DNA from: Tannerella sp.
GTDB lineage: Bacteria; Bacteroidota; Bacteroidia; Bacteroidales; Tannerellaceae
NCBI GenBank assembly: GCA_031282485.1
Contig: JAITDQ010000143.1
Location: 1-5,159 of the forward strand
Direction: 5' to 3'
Length of the DNA: 5,159 nt
Numbering within the stretch: position 1 is the stretch's first letter; the number at the start of each line of letters is the position of its first letter. Shown here piece after piece: positions 1 through 5,159 of the stretch. The notes under the pieces are model-generated. The model was not told the origin of the DNA and made no database searches. It was given only the letters and a program-made list of their open reading frames with translations. The translations under genes and the position numbers were made by a program.

Positions 1-624
1 AACAAAAATGTTGAACCGGACGACCTTATTTCCTTACTTGCTGCTACCGGCTATGAACTTTTCAGTTATGATATTACTGAAATGCTCAACGAACGATACG
101 ATATCGTGTTTGTCAGAAAAGAGTTTGAGGCAGGAAAAGAAATCCAGACCTCAAACCTTTCCGCGACGCGGAATAAGACGCTTATGACTGACTTCCCGGA
201 ATCCGAATGGCAGAAAATTATTGATGAAGGCATGATTATTGATGAAAAAAACCGGGCGATTGCGCTTGCCGAAAAAATCACTTTCGGCTTCTACCCTTCC
301 GGTAACGATTCCACCAGGATTATGCAGATTCGTGTACCGGGCTTTATGTCAATGGGTCGTGTTTCGTTTAAATTGAAAGGACTTGCAAAAAAAAATTCGG
401 ACGAACTGCTGTTTTTTTACCACACACGCCCTTTCAAAATGAAAACATTCAAGGATGACGAATTTATCCCTCTCATTTTGCTCGGTTCGGGCTGGTACGA
501 TGAACGATTTGACGTATTCCGGTTTTGTGGCGAAAGAGAAATCGAACCCGACATGTCGAGTGAAATACTGAAAGATGTACCGCACTATTACGTTATAGGT
601 GTCAAATTCATTAAGAAACAGTGA
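1..624 (+). CDS. 3' part of a probable FkbM-like methyltransferase with an extra C-terminal beta-rich domain (5' end outside window)
   Basis: The frame is open from base 1 to the TGA at 622-624, giving 207 visible residues. The ATG at 82 is an internal methionine (visible residue 28), because the same frame continues upstream with convincing protein sequence. The first 38 or so residues (DDLISLLAATGYELFSYDIT, then a YDIVFVRK ending) resemble the last helix and beta-hairpin of FkbM-type or other class I SAM-dependent methyltransferases; the SAM-binding motifs would lie outside the window. After a linker with a repeated IIDE motif (residues about 73-82) comes a domain of about 110 residues rich in beta-prone and aromatic segments (ITFGFYPSGN, LLFFYHTRPF, GSGWYDERFDVFRF, HYYVIGVKF) that I do not recognise. 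The neighbouring acetyltransferase suggests a role in decorating a surface glycan. Coding is near certain; the methyltransferase call is tentative and the C-terminal domain's function is unknown. Confidence 0.6.
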   Translation, partial: NKNVEPDDLISLLAATGYELFSYDITEMLNERYDIVFVRKEFEAGKEIQTSNLSATRNKTLMTDFPESEWQKIIDEGMIIDEKNRAIALAEKITFGFYPSGNDSTRIMQIRVPGFMSMGRVSFKLKGLAKKNSDELLFFYHTRPFKMKTFKDDEFIPLILLGSGWYDERFDVFRFCGEREIEPDMSSEILKDVPHYYVIGVKFIKKQ

Positions 625-625
625 G

Positions 626-727
626 ATGAATAAATTAAAAAACTCAAGGGAAAAAAACGGGAAATATTTACGCGAAATTTCAGCAGTCGTGACAGGTTAC
701 GCTGTCTGCAAGCTGCTGAAATTTTAA
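626..727 (+). CDS. Candidate 33-codon small open frame filling the gap between two genes
   Basis: An ATG one base after the upstream TGA opens 33 codons that end in a TAA at 725-727, directly touching the ATG of the acetyltransferase. The product would begin MNKLKNSREKNGKYLREI, a strongly basic half with nine K or R in its first 16 residues, followed by a short more hydrophobic half (SAVVTGYAVCKLLKF). No domain is recognisable. The stop-to-start geometry on both sides is what translationally coupled operon genes look like. Against it, the frame is short, its second half coincides with an inverted repeat, and there is no Shine-Dalgarno sequence, though few genes here have one. It may be a leader peptide, a small protein, or a chance frame. 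Confidence 0.3.
   Translation: MNKLKNSREKNGKYLREISAVVTGYAVCKLLKF
675..724 (+). repeat. 12+12 base perfect inverted repeat with nested stem
   Basis: AAATTTCAGCAG at 675-686 is the exact reverse complement of CTGCTGAAATTT at 713-724. Inside the 26-base interval a second short stem can form, GACAG (691-695) with CTGTC (702-706) around a six-base loop. The repeat ends three bases before the acetyltransferase ATG at 728. It could be an RNA hairpin in the operon, masking the downstream start unless ribosomes translate the 626-727 frame, or a weak transcription terminator. The 3' flank (TTTTAAATG) has only four T residues, so a classical terminator is not well supported. The inverted repeat is directly visible; its function is inference. 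Confidence 0.6.
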
Positions 728-1291
728 ATGAAATCAGATATGAATATGTTTGATAGATTAGTAAAAATAAACTGCTTTTCCAGATATAATACGTTAAAAA
801 AAGCAGCGGGCAATTTGCTTGAAAAATTCTACGGCTGTGAAATCAACTGCACCGAAATAGACCCCAGTGTCCGGTTTGCACATCACGCTCGCGGATGCAC
901 GGTTATTGCTTCGAAAATTTGCGAAAATGTTGTCATCTTTCAAAATGTAACAATCGGGTCAAATTTGCGATACGACAAAGTTCGTAAAGAATGGGAAAAT
1001 GTCGGTAATCCGATTATTTGTAAAAACGCAGTAATCGCCGACGGCGCAAAAATTTTAGGGCCGGTAATAATCGGTGAAAATTCCGTCGTAGCCGCCGGCG
1101 CAATAATTACTAAAGATATACCCGCGAACAGTATCGCATACGGCGTGAACCGGTTTAGACCTAAAAACAATAACTGCGATTTAATATTTAATACAAATAT
1201 GATAAACCACCAAAAAATTATTGAAGCAAATAATAAATTGATAGAAAAATTTAACGGAGAACAGAGAAACGCCACTGATACAGTTTCATAA
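728..1291 (+). CDS. Hexapeptide-repeat (left-handed beta-helix) acyltransferase, CysE-like, probably glycan acetyltransferase
   Basis: This 187-residue protein probably transfers an acetyl group from acetyl-CoA in the cytoplasm. Residues about 41-143 show left-handed beta-helix hexapeptide repeats in serine-acetyltransferase style: HHARGCTVIA (52-61), VVIFQNVTIGSN, NPIICKNAVIADGAKILG, then VVAAGAIITKDIPANSIAYG (120-139), the usual last coils before the C-terminal arm. His53 aligns with the catalytic histidine of CysE (DHATG motif). The second active-site histidine of CysE (DRHPKI motif) is replaced by Asn94 in VGNPII, and one coil before His53 appears to be missing. The protein also lacks most of the CysE N-terminal helical domain, so O-acetylation of a polysaccharide or sugar intermediate is more likely than cysteine synthesis. 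ATG 728 abuts the preceding TAA; ATGs at 740 and 746 are alternatives. The 3' end is very AT-rich (11 G or C in bases 1181-1250), hinting at acquired DNA. The last 41 bases overlap a decayed gene on the other strand. Confidence 0.82.
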   Translation: MKSDMNMFDRLVKINCFSRYNTLKKAAGNLLEKFYGCEINCTEIDPSVRFAHHARGCTVIASKICENVVIFQNVTIGSNLRYDKVRKEWENVGNPIICKNAVIADGAKILGPVIIGENSVVAAGAIITKDIPANSIAYGVNRFRPKNNNCDLIFNTNMINHQKIIEANNKLIEKFNGEQRNATDTVS

Positions 1292-1491
1292 TCGCTTCCA
1301 CATGTTCCGTGCGTTTGTTTATGAGTTCCCATAAGACAGGGTTGAAAAAGTGCGGCAGTAAAGCATCCCGTTTCAAGCCGTTTTCGCTGTTCACCTGACT
1401 GTTGACGAAATACTGCAACTTCGTTGTGCCCGTATTTCAAGCCGGTTTCGGCGGATAAACGGTCGGATTGCGGGAGATTTATTTTAAACAT
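1251..1491 (-). pseudogene. Small frameshifted gene of unknown function
   Basis: On the minus strand an ATG at 1491-1489 opens MFKINLPQSDRLSAETGLKYG. In that frame the sequence then runs on antisense through the acetyltransferase as a long frame with no plausible product. Removing one base from the GGG run (1429-1431 on the + strand) joins it to a second frame that reads TTKLQYFVNSQVNSENGLKR, then DALLPHFFNPVLWELINKRT, EHVEAIMKLYQWRFSVLR and TAA at 1253-1251. The joined product would be 79 residues. The downstream frame has balanced amino acids, amphipathic helix-like segments and normal third-position GC, so it looks coded rather than random. A Bacteroidota-type promoter lies just upstream. 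Its 3' end overlaps the acetyltransferase by 41 bases, tail to tail. I do not recognise the family. It may be a true pseudogene, a fragment of a longer protein, or an intact gene with a sequencing error in GGG. Confidence 0.45.
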
Positions 1492-1501
1492 TTGTTTGAT
1501 A

Positions 1502-1530
1502 CAAAGGTAGAACATTTTTTTTATATGCAA
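1502..1530 (-). promoter_or_regulatory. Bacteroidota-type promoter for the frameshifted minus-strand gene
   Basis: Reading the minus strand, a TTG (1530-1528, within TGTTGC) is followed after 18 bases by TACCTTTG (1509-1502), which matches the Bacteroidota -7 consensus TAnnTTTG at normal spacing from a -33 TTG. The predicted transcript would start about 5-7 bases further on, only a few bases before the ATG at 1491, so the mRNA would be nearly leaderless. The match to both elements supports the idea that a real gene starts here. It is motif-based only. Confidence 0.55.
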
Positions 1531-1642
1531 CAGGTTTTCGGGAAAAAACATCAATGCCGGCGGGATAATGTCGAATTTCCGTGTATAAATGAAGGAATTC
1601 CCGCTGTTTTCCGGCGGCCACAGATACGGGATTGTTGAAAAC

Positions 1643-1669
1643 TAATTGTTAATTGTCAACAGTCAATTA
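1643..1669. repeat. Short AT-rich tandem and inverted repeat upstream of ftsK
   Basis: TAATTGT occurs twice in tandem (1643-1649 and 1650-1656), followed by an inverted copy of its core, CAATTA (1664-1669). The TAATTG/CAATTA arms can pair around an eight-base loop. Similar TTAACAATTGACAATT-like strings are common in Bacteroidales intergenic DNA. It may be an operator or just low-complexity sequence; no function can be assigned from the sequence alone. Confidence 0.35.
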
Positions 1670-1679
1670 TCAAGTATTA

Positions 1680-1698
1680 TTTTTTTTTTTTACCTTTG
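1680..1698 (+). promoter_or_regulatory. Probable ftsK promoter -7 element preceded by a 12-T tract
   Basis: TACCTTTG at 1691-1698 matches the Bacteroidota -7 consensus TAnnTTTG and lies 27 bases before the ftsK ATG at 1726. It is preceded by an uninterrupted run of 12 T (1680-1691, the last T shared with the motif). No TTG is present at the normal -33 distance; the nearest upstream TTG (1653-1655) is 35 bases away, so the -33 half is weak or absent. Confidence rests on the -7 match and its position. Confidence 0.5.
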
Positions 1699-1725
1699 CC
1701 TCGTTATACATGAGAGAATATTTAA

Positions 1726-4131
1726 ATGGCAACGAAACATAAGAGAAATAAACAAATACAACAAAAAAGTCAATTTTTCGAATCGGTAAGACATTATGCG
1801 ACAAGTAGACGCGTTCATTTTGTTCTGGGTCTTCTGATCTGTTTTTTTGCGGTTTATACAGGGATTGCAATGATATCGTATTTTTTTACGGGAGCGGCGG
1901 ATCAACATATTGTCGACAATCTTTCGGCGAGCGACGTTCTCCTGAAGAAAGTGCCCGTATCGAACTGGGCAGGCACACGAGGCGCCTATATAGCGAATAT
2001 TATCATAGACCACTGGTTCGGCATATCCTCTTTTTTCCTGCTCTTTTTTGTCGGTTCGGCAGGATTCCGGTTAATGAAATTTTGCCGTATGAATCTTTTC
2101 CGGCGTTTTCTGCTATGTTCCGTGTTAACAATCTGGCTGTCTCTTTTGCTGGCTTCTGTATTTTCGTTTGTCAATATTTTATTTTTTCATCCGGGTGGCC
2201 TTCACGGTGAATACTTGTCGAAATGGCTTGTAAGTAACATCGGATATGTCGGCTTGATACTTTTGCTGCTTGCCGGATTTATACTGGTGGCCATATTCGT
2301 AAACAGCCGGACGATTCCGGTTCTGCAATCATTATTATTCTTCGATCGCCCGGGGAAGGGAAAAAAACGCAACCCAACCGGAAAAGGACGTGGTACACCA
2401 CCTGTTGACGGCAAAACGGATGATGAGGAAGATGAGCCGGAAATCGACGACGATAGCGAAACGGACGATGATTACCCTGAAGACGACTATATTGAACCCC
2501 AAAAAAGGAATACACCGGATAACGGAACGCTCAAAAAACCGGACACGGACAAAGAAGAGGAATTCACCGTTGTATCACCACCGGATGAAGATGATCTTTA
2601 TGACGGCTCCGAACTGGGAACTTATGATCCCCGCCTCGATTTGTCAGGCTACAGATTCCCGGATATGAGTTTGTTAAAGAAATATGAACAGCCGGACAAA
2701 CAGGTCGATATGGTAGAGCAGAATGATAACCAGAAACGCATCAAAAAAACGCTGGAAGATTTCGGTATCAATATCATATCCATCAAGGCTACGGTCGGCC
2801 CCACCATAACGCTTTATGAAGTAGTGCCGGATAAAGGCGTGCGTATCTCCAAAATCAGAAACCTCGAAGATGATATCGCGTTGAGCCTTTCGGCTTTAGG
2901 CATACGTATCATTGCGCCGATGCCCGGTAAAGGCACAATCGGAATAGAAGTGCCCAACAAAAATCCCCAGACCGTATCCATGGAATCGGTCGTTGCATCG
3001 CGTAAGTTCGTGGAATCGAAATATGAACTGCCGATCGTTCTGGGACGTACGATAACAAACGAAGTCTTTATGTTAGACCTGACAAAAATGCCCCACCTCC
3101 TGATCGCCGGAGCGACGGGACAGGGTAAATCCGTCGGCCTGAACGTAATCATAACCTCCCTGCTGTATAAAAAACATCCTGCGGAACTGAAATTCGTACT
3201 CGTTGACCCGAAAATGGTCGAGTTCAATATCTACGAAGACATCGAACGCCATTATCTCGCCAAACTCCCGGATCAGGATAAAGCGATTATCACCGATTTT
3301 AATAATGTAATAGATACCCTCAAGTCGCTTTGCAAGGAAATGGATGACCGTTACGACCTGCTTATGAAAGCCCATGTCCGTAATATCTCGGAATATAACG
3401 AAAAATTTATAAGCCGTCACCTCAATCCCGAAAAAGGACATAAGTTCATGCCTTATATTGTCGTTGTAATTGATGAGTTTGGTGATTTGATAATGACGGC
3501 CGGTAAAGAGATCGAAATGCCGATCGCCCGCATTGCGCAGAAAGCCCGCGCCGTGGGGATACACATGATCATTGCAACGCAACGTCCTTCGACGAATATT
3601 ATAACGGGTACGATAAAAGCCAATTTCCCGGCACGTGTAGCTTTTAAGGTATCATCGATGATCGATTCGCGTACAATTCTTGACGTCCCGGGAGCAAATA
3701 AACTCGTCGGACGCGGAGACCTGCTATTCTCGCAGGGAAATGATACGCTTCGTGTGCAGTGCGCATTAGTCAGCACGGATGAGATTGAAAATATTGTCAA
3801 AGATATAAGCAACCAGACCGGTTTTGAAACAGCTTACAAACTGCCGGAAGTTTTGGACGAAAACGTGGTCGGAAACGGAAATATGGTTAGCCTGTCCGAT
3901 CGCGATCCTCTTTTCGACGAAGCAGCCCGTCTGATTGTATTACAGCAACAGGGCTCCACGTCCCTTATACAGCGGAAGTTCGCTATCGGATATAACCGGG
4001 CGGGACGCTTGATGGATCAGCTCGAAAAGGCCGGCGTTGTCGGGTCTTTCGACGGTAATAAAGGACGGCAGGTGCTTATTATGGACGAGTCTGTGCTTGA
4101 ACAGAAGCTTAGTATGATGCAAAGTAACTGA
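1726..4131 (+). CDS. ftsK: DNA translocase FtsK
   Basis: FtsK is a septum-anchored hexameric ATPase that pumps DNA to clear and segregate chromosome ends at division, working with XerCD at dif. The 801-residue protein is full length for the Bacteroidota form. It has four predicted membrane helices (about 31-55, 96-116, 126-152, 168-193), then a linker of about 110 residues containing a very acidic stretch (232-257, mostly D and E). The alpha domain starts near 325. The beta motor domain follows, with Walker A GATGQGKS (462-469, Lys468) and Walker B IDEFGDL (582-588, Asp583, Glu584), plus the ATQRPS motif and the family block TILDVPGANKLVGRGDLLF. The gamma winged-helix domain (about 725-790, starting DRDPLFDEAARL), which in known FtsK reads KOPS and contacts XerD, is complete. 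ATG 1726 fits the start of the basic cytoplasmic tail before helix 1. A TACCTTTG element lies 27 bases upstream. lolA follows 97 bases downstream. Nothing in it looks broken. Confidence 0.97.
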   Translation: MATKHKRNKQIQQKSQFFESVRHYATSRRVHFVLGLLICFFAVYTGIAMISYFFTGAADQHIVDNLSASDVLLKKVPVSNWAGTRGAYIANIIIDHWFGISSFFLLFFVGSAGFRLMKFCRMNLFRRFLLCSVLTIWLSLLLASVFSFVNILFFHPGGLHGEYLSKWLVSNIGYVGLILLLLAGFILVAIFVNSRTIPVLQSLLFFDRPGKGKKRNPTGKGRGTPPVDGKTDDEEDEPEIDDDSETDDDYPEDDYIEPQKRNTPDNGTLKKPDTDKEEEFTVVSPPDEDDLYDGSELGTYDPRLDLSGYRFPDMSLLKKYEQPDKQVDMVEQNDNQKRIKKTLEDFGINIISIKATVGPTITLYEVVPDKGVRISKIRNLEDDIALSLSALGIRIIAPMPGKGTIGIEVPNKNPQTVSMESVVASRKFVESKYELPIVLGRTITNEVFMLDLTKMPHLLIAGATGQGKSVGLNVIITSLLYKKHPAELKFVLVDPKMVEFNIYEDIERHYLAKLPDQDKAIITDFNNVIDTLKSLCKEMDDRYDLLMKAHVRNISEYNEKFISRHLNPEKGHKFMPYIVVVIDEFGDLIMTAGKEIEMPIARIAQKARAVGIHMIIATQRPSTNIITGTIKANFPARVAFKVSSMIDSRTILDVPGANKLVGRGDLLFSQGNDTLRVQCALVSTDEIENIVKDISNQTGFETAYKLPEVLDENVVGNGNMVSLSDRDPLFDEAARLIVLQQQGSTSLIQRKFAIGYNRAGRLMDQLEKAGVVGSFDGNKGRQVLIMDESVLEQKLSMMQSN

Positions 4132-4228
4132 AACTAAGCAATTTTGACCGCAGACGGGATTTTTTTTTGAATGAAATGAATATATCGGATTACAAAACAT
4201 TTATTGTAATTGTAGATTTTAAATACTG

Positions 4229-4891
4229 ATGAATATAATTATGAAAAGAATACTGTGTAATGTGACGGTTGTAATAATGTTTATTGTGATGTCGGGTAAT
4301 GCGTTTGCGCAAACGGCCGACGCTAAAGCCATTATTGAAAAAACATCGCAGCTGTATAAACGATGGGAGGGAGTGAATGTGAAATTCACGGCCAATATTC
4401 GTTCGGACAAAAACGGTATTTCCGAAAGTTTTGAAGGGACGATTATGATGAAAAACGACAAGTTTATTTTGGAAACCCCGGATATGAAGACATGGTTCGA
4501 CGGAACAGCACAATGGACATACATGCCGCGAACCGATGAAGTTAATGTTATTACACCGACAGGAAGCGACCTGCAGTTCCTTAATCCCATGATTCTTTTG
4601 CAAAGTTATCAAAAAGATTTTAATGTATCGTATATTGGGGAGAGTACGTCCGCCAATGCGAAAATGGCTTATGATATCGCCCTGATTCCCAAGAAAAAAG
4701 ACGATATTGAGAAAATTGAATTACAGATAGAAAAAAACACGTCGTTACCGGTAAAGCTTGTCGTAACGATGCGTAATGATATGCACAGCGTCATCCATGT
4801 GAAAGAAATAAAGGAAACTGCTCATGCGGATGATATCTTCTCATTCCCGAAAAGTGAATATCCGGATGCGGAGATTGTAGACTTGAGATAA
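4229..4891 (+). CDS. lolA: LolA-like periplasmic outer-membrane lipoprotein carrier protein
   Basis: LolA takes lipoproteins released from the inner membrane by the LolCDE transporter and ferries them across the periplasm. This 220-residue protein has a signal peptide: basic MKR (residues 5-7), a hydrophobic core (about 8-21) and a signal peptidase I site AFA/Q after Ala27, giving a mature protein of about 193 residues, normal for the family. There is no lipobox cysteine. The mature part follows the LolA fold: an N-terminal helix (ADAKAIIEKTSQLYKRWEGV), then strands for a half-open barrel (VKFTANIRS, FEGTIMMKNDKFILETPDMK, TWFDGTAQWTYMPRTDEVNV), a central helix region (NPMILLQSYQKDF), further strands, and the C-terminal DIFSFPKSEYPDAEIVDLR typical of Bacteroidota members. 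ATG 4229 or ATG 4241 may be the start; 4241 gives the more typical MKR signal peptide. It follows ftsK, a common pairing in Bacteroidales. There is no clear TAnnTTTG promoter in the 97-base gap, so cotranscription with ftsK is possible. Confidence 0.88.
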   Translation: MNIIMKRILCNVTVVIMFIVMSGNAFAQTADAKAIIEKTSQLYKRWEGVNVKFTANIRSDKNGISESFEGTIMMKNDKFILETPDMKTWFDGTAQWTYMPRTDEVNVITPTGSDLQFLNPMILLQSYQKDFNVSYIGESTSANAKMAYDIALIPKKKDDIEKIELQIEKNTSLPVKLVVTMRNDMHSVIHVKEIKETAHADDIFSFPKSEYPDAEIVDLR

Positions 4892-4894
4892 TTT

Positions 4895-4909
4895 AACTGT
4901 TAAACAGTT
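4895..4909. repeat. 15-base palindrome after lolA
   Basis: AACTGTT (4895-4901) and AACAGTT (4903-4909) are perfect inverted copies around a single A, starting four bases after the lolA stop. As RNA it could form a six-pair stem with a three-base loop, followed by an AT-rich TTATTAATAG stretch. It is too AT-rich and too weakly T-tailed for a confident terminator; an operator-like site for the following gene is an equal possibility. Confidence 0.35.
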
Positions 4910-4953
4910 TATTAATAGAACAATGAATATAAACAATCAGTAAAAATGTAGTT

Positions 4954-5159
4954 ATGAATAAATTTAAAATCACACTGTTATCTATTGCATTTGCGTTGCC
5001 GTTACAGGCTCAGGATGCGCCGAAAGTGATTGCCCACCGAGGTTATTGGCAGACATACGGTTCCGCCCAAAATTCCATACGTTCGTTCGAACGCGCGGCC
5101 GAAACAGGAGTATACGGTTCCGAATTTGACGTCCACATGACGGCGGACAGCGTCCTTGT
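4954..5159 (+). CDS. Glycerophosphodiester phosphodiesterase, secreted (N-terminal part, cut by window end)
   Basis: The first 68 codons are visible and the gene runs off the window. The enzyme family hydrolyses glycerophosphodiesters from phospholipid turnover to glycerol-3-phosphate and an alcohol. A signal peptide is evident: MNKFK, a hydrophobic core (ITLLSIAFALPL), and a cleavage site QA/QD after Ala19, so it would act in the periplasm or at the surface. The mature N-terminus carries the family start motif VIAHRG (His28, Arg29, the catalytic and phosphate-binding pair), GSAQNSIRSFERA in place of the usual ENT-x-x-AF helix, and SEFDVHMTAD (Glu57 and Asp59, the metal ligands in known members). 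QNS for ENT is, to my knowledge, usual in Bacteroidales members. The ATG at 4954 fits the signal peptide start. It lies 62 bases after lolA with no clear promoter motif, so it may share the lolA transcript. The second catalytic histidine lies beyond the window. Confidence 0.9.
   Translation, partial: MNKFKITLLSIAFALPLQAQDAPKVIAHRGYWQTYGSAQNSIRSFERAAETGVYGSEFDVHMTADSVL

Larger units (their letters stand above)
1292..1725. other. 434-base stretch with no intact gene
   Basis: Apart from the decayed minus-strand gene (up to 1491), its promoter (1502-1530), the AT-rich repeat (1643-1669) and the ftsK -7 element, this stretch holds nothing I can assign. Between 1540 and 1640 there are two copies of CCGGCGG (1557-1563 and 1611-1617) and a GCGGGA/TCCCGC inverted pair (1560-1565 and 1599-1604) with a 33-base interval, too loose to call a terminator. 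Minus-strand translations of this part lack starts or meet early stops. The gap separates the glycan-type genes from the ftsK group and is read as an operon boundary. Confidence 0.6.

Noticed and set aside
940..1554. A 204-codon minus-strand frame across the acetyltransferase and the following gap
   Set aside because: Its second half is antisense to a clearly conserved beta-helix protein. Only its first 21 or so residues from the ATG at 1491 look coded, and they belong to the frameshifted small gene.
1560..1604. GCGGGA/TCCCGC inverted pair in the gap before ftsK
   Set aside because: Six-base arms separated by 33 bases and not followed by a T tract are likely to arise by chance.
1551..1668. 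Possible minus-strand reading frame upstream of the decayed gene (VAAGKQREFLHLYTEI and onward)
   Set aside because: It has no ATG start, arises just after a stop, and ends at a stop beside the decayed gene's start. The amino acid pattern is not convincing.
2390..2668. A 92-codon + strand frame inside ftsK
   Set aside because: It is a Lys/Arg/Thr-rich shadow of the acidic linker codons in a shifted frame, with no features of its own.
3073..3812. Long minus-strand frames opposite the FtsK motor domain
   Set aside because: They are antisense to highly conserved FtsK sequence, overlap one another, and have no recognisable motifs or promoter.
4148..4168. Possible terminator after ftsK: CCG/CGG stem followed by nine T
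   Set aside because: The stem is only three pairs with a four-base loop. The T run is suggestive, but the hairpin is too weak to support an intrinsic terminator.

Overview
The window looks like chromosomal DNA of a member of the Bacteroidota, probably order Bacteroidales. This is inferred from the FtsK variant (Walker A written GATGQGKS), the ftsK-lolA gene order, the wording of the glycerophosphodiesterase N-terminus (GSAQNS, SEFDVHMTAD), the lack of Shine-Dalgarno sequences before AT-rich starts, and two -7 type elements matching TAnnTTTG (both TACCTTTG).

Region 1 (1-1291, + strand) looks like the end of a surface-polysaccharide gene group. It starts with the 3' part of a gene whose first visible residues resemble the end of an FkbM/SAM methyltransferase domain, fused to a beta-rich domain I do not recognise. 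It ends with a left-handed beta-helix (hexapeptide repeat) acetyltransferase of the CysE-like type. The 103-base gap between them is filled exactly by a 33-codon open frame (626-727) that starts one base after the upstream stop and whose stop directly abuts the acetyltransferase ATG. The second half of this frame carries a 12+12 base perfect inverted repeat.

Region 2 (1292-1725) has no intact gene. The minus strand shows a well-placed Bacteroidota-type promoter followed by a 79-codon frame that becomes continuous only if one base is removed from a GGG run. I read it as a small, frameshifted gene of unknown function that overlaps the acetyltransferase tail to tail. The rest of the gap holds AT-rich short repeats and a 12-T tract directly before the presumed ftsK -7 element.

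Region 3 (1726-5159, + strand) is housekeeping: full-length ftsK (DNA translocase for chromosome segregation at division), a LolA-like periplasmic lipoprotein carrier, and the first 68 codons of a secreted glycerophosphodiester phosphodiesterase cut by the window end. FtsK acts at the septal inner membrane, and the two following proteins carry signal peptides and would act in the periplasm.

I see no defence system, CRISPR array, RNA gene, complete insertion sequence or clearly new multi-gene system. The items most worth a second look are the 33-codon frame with its embedded hairpin and the frameshifted small gene opposite it.
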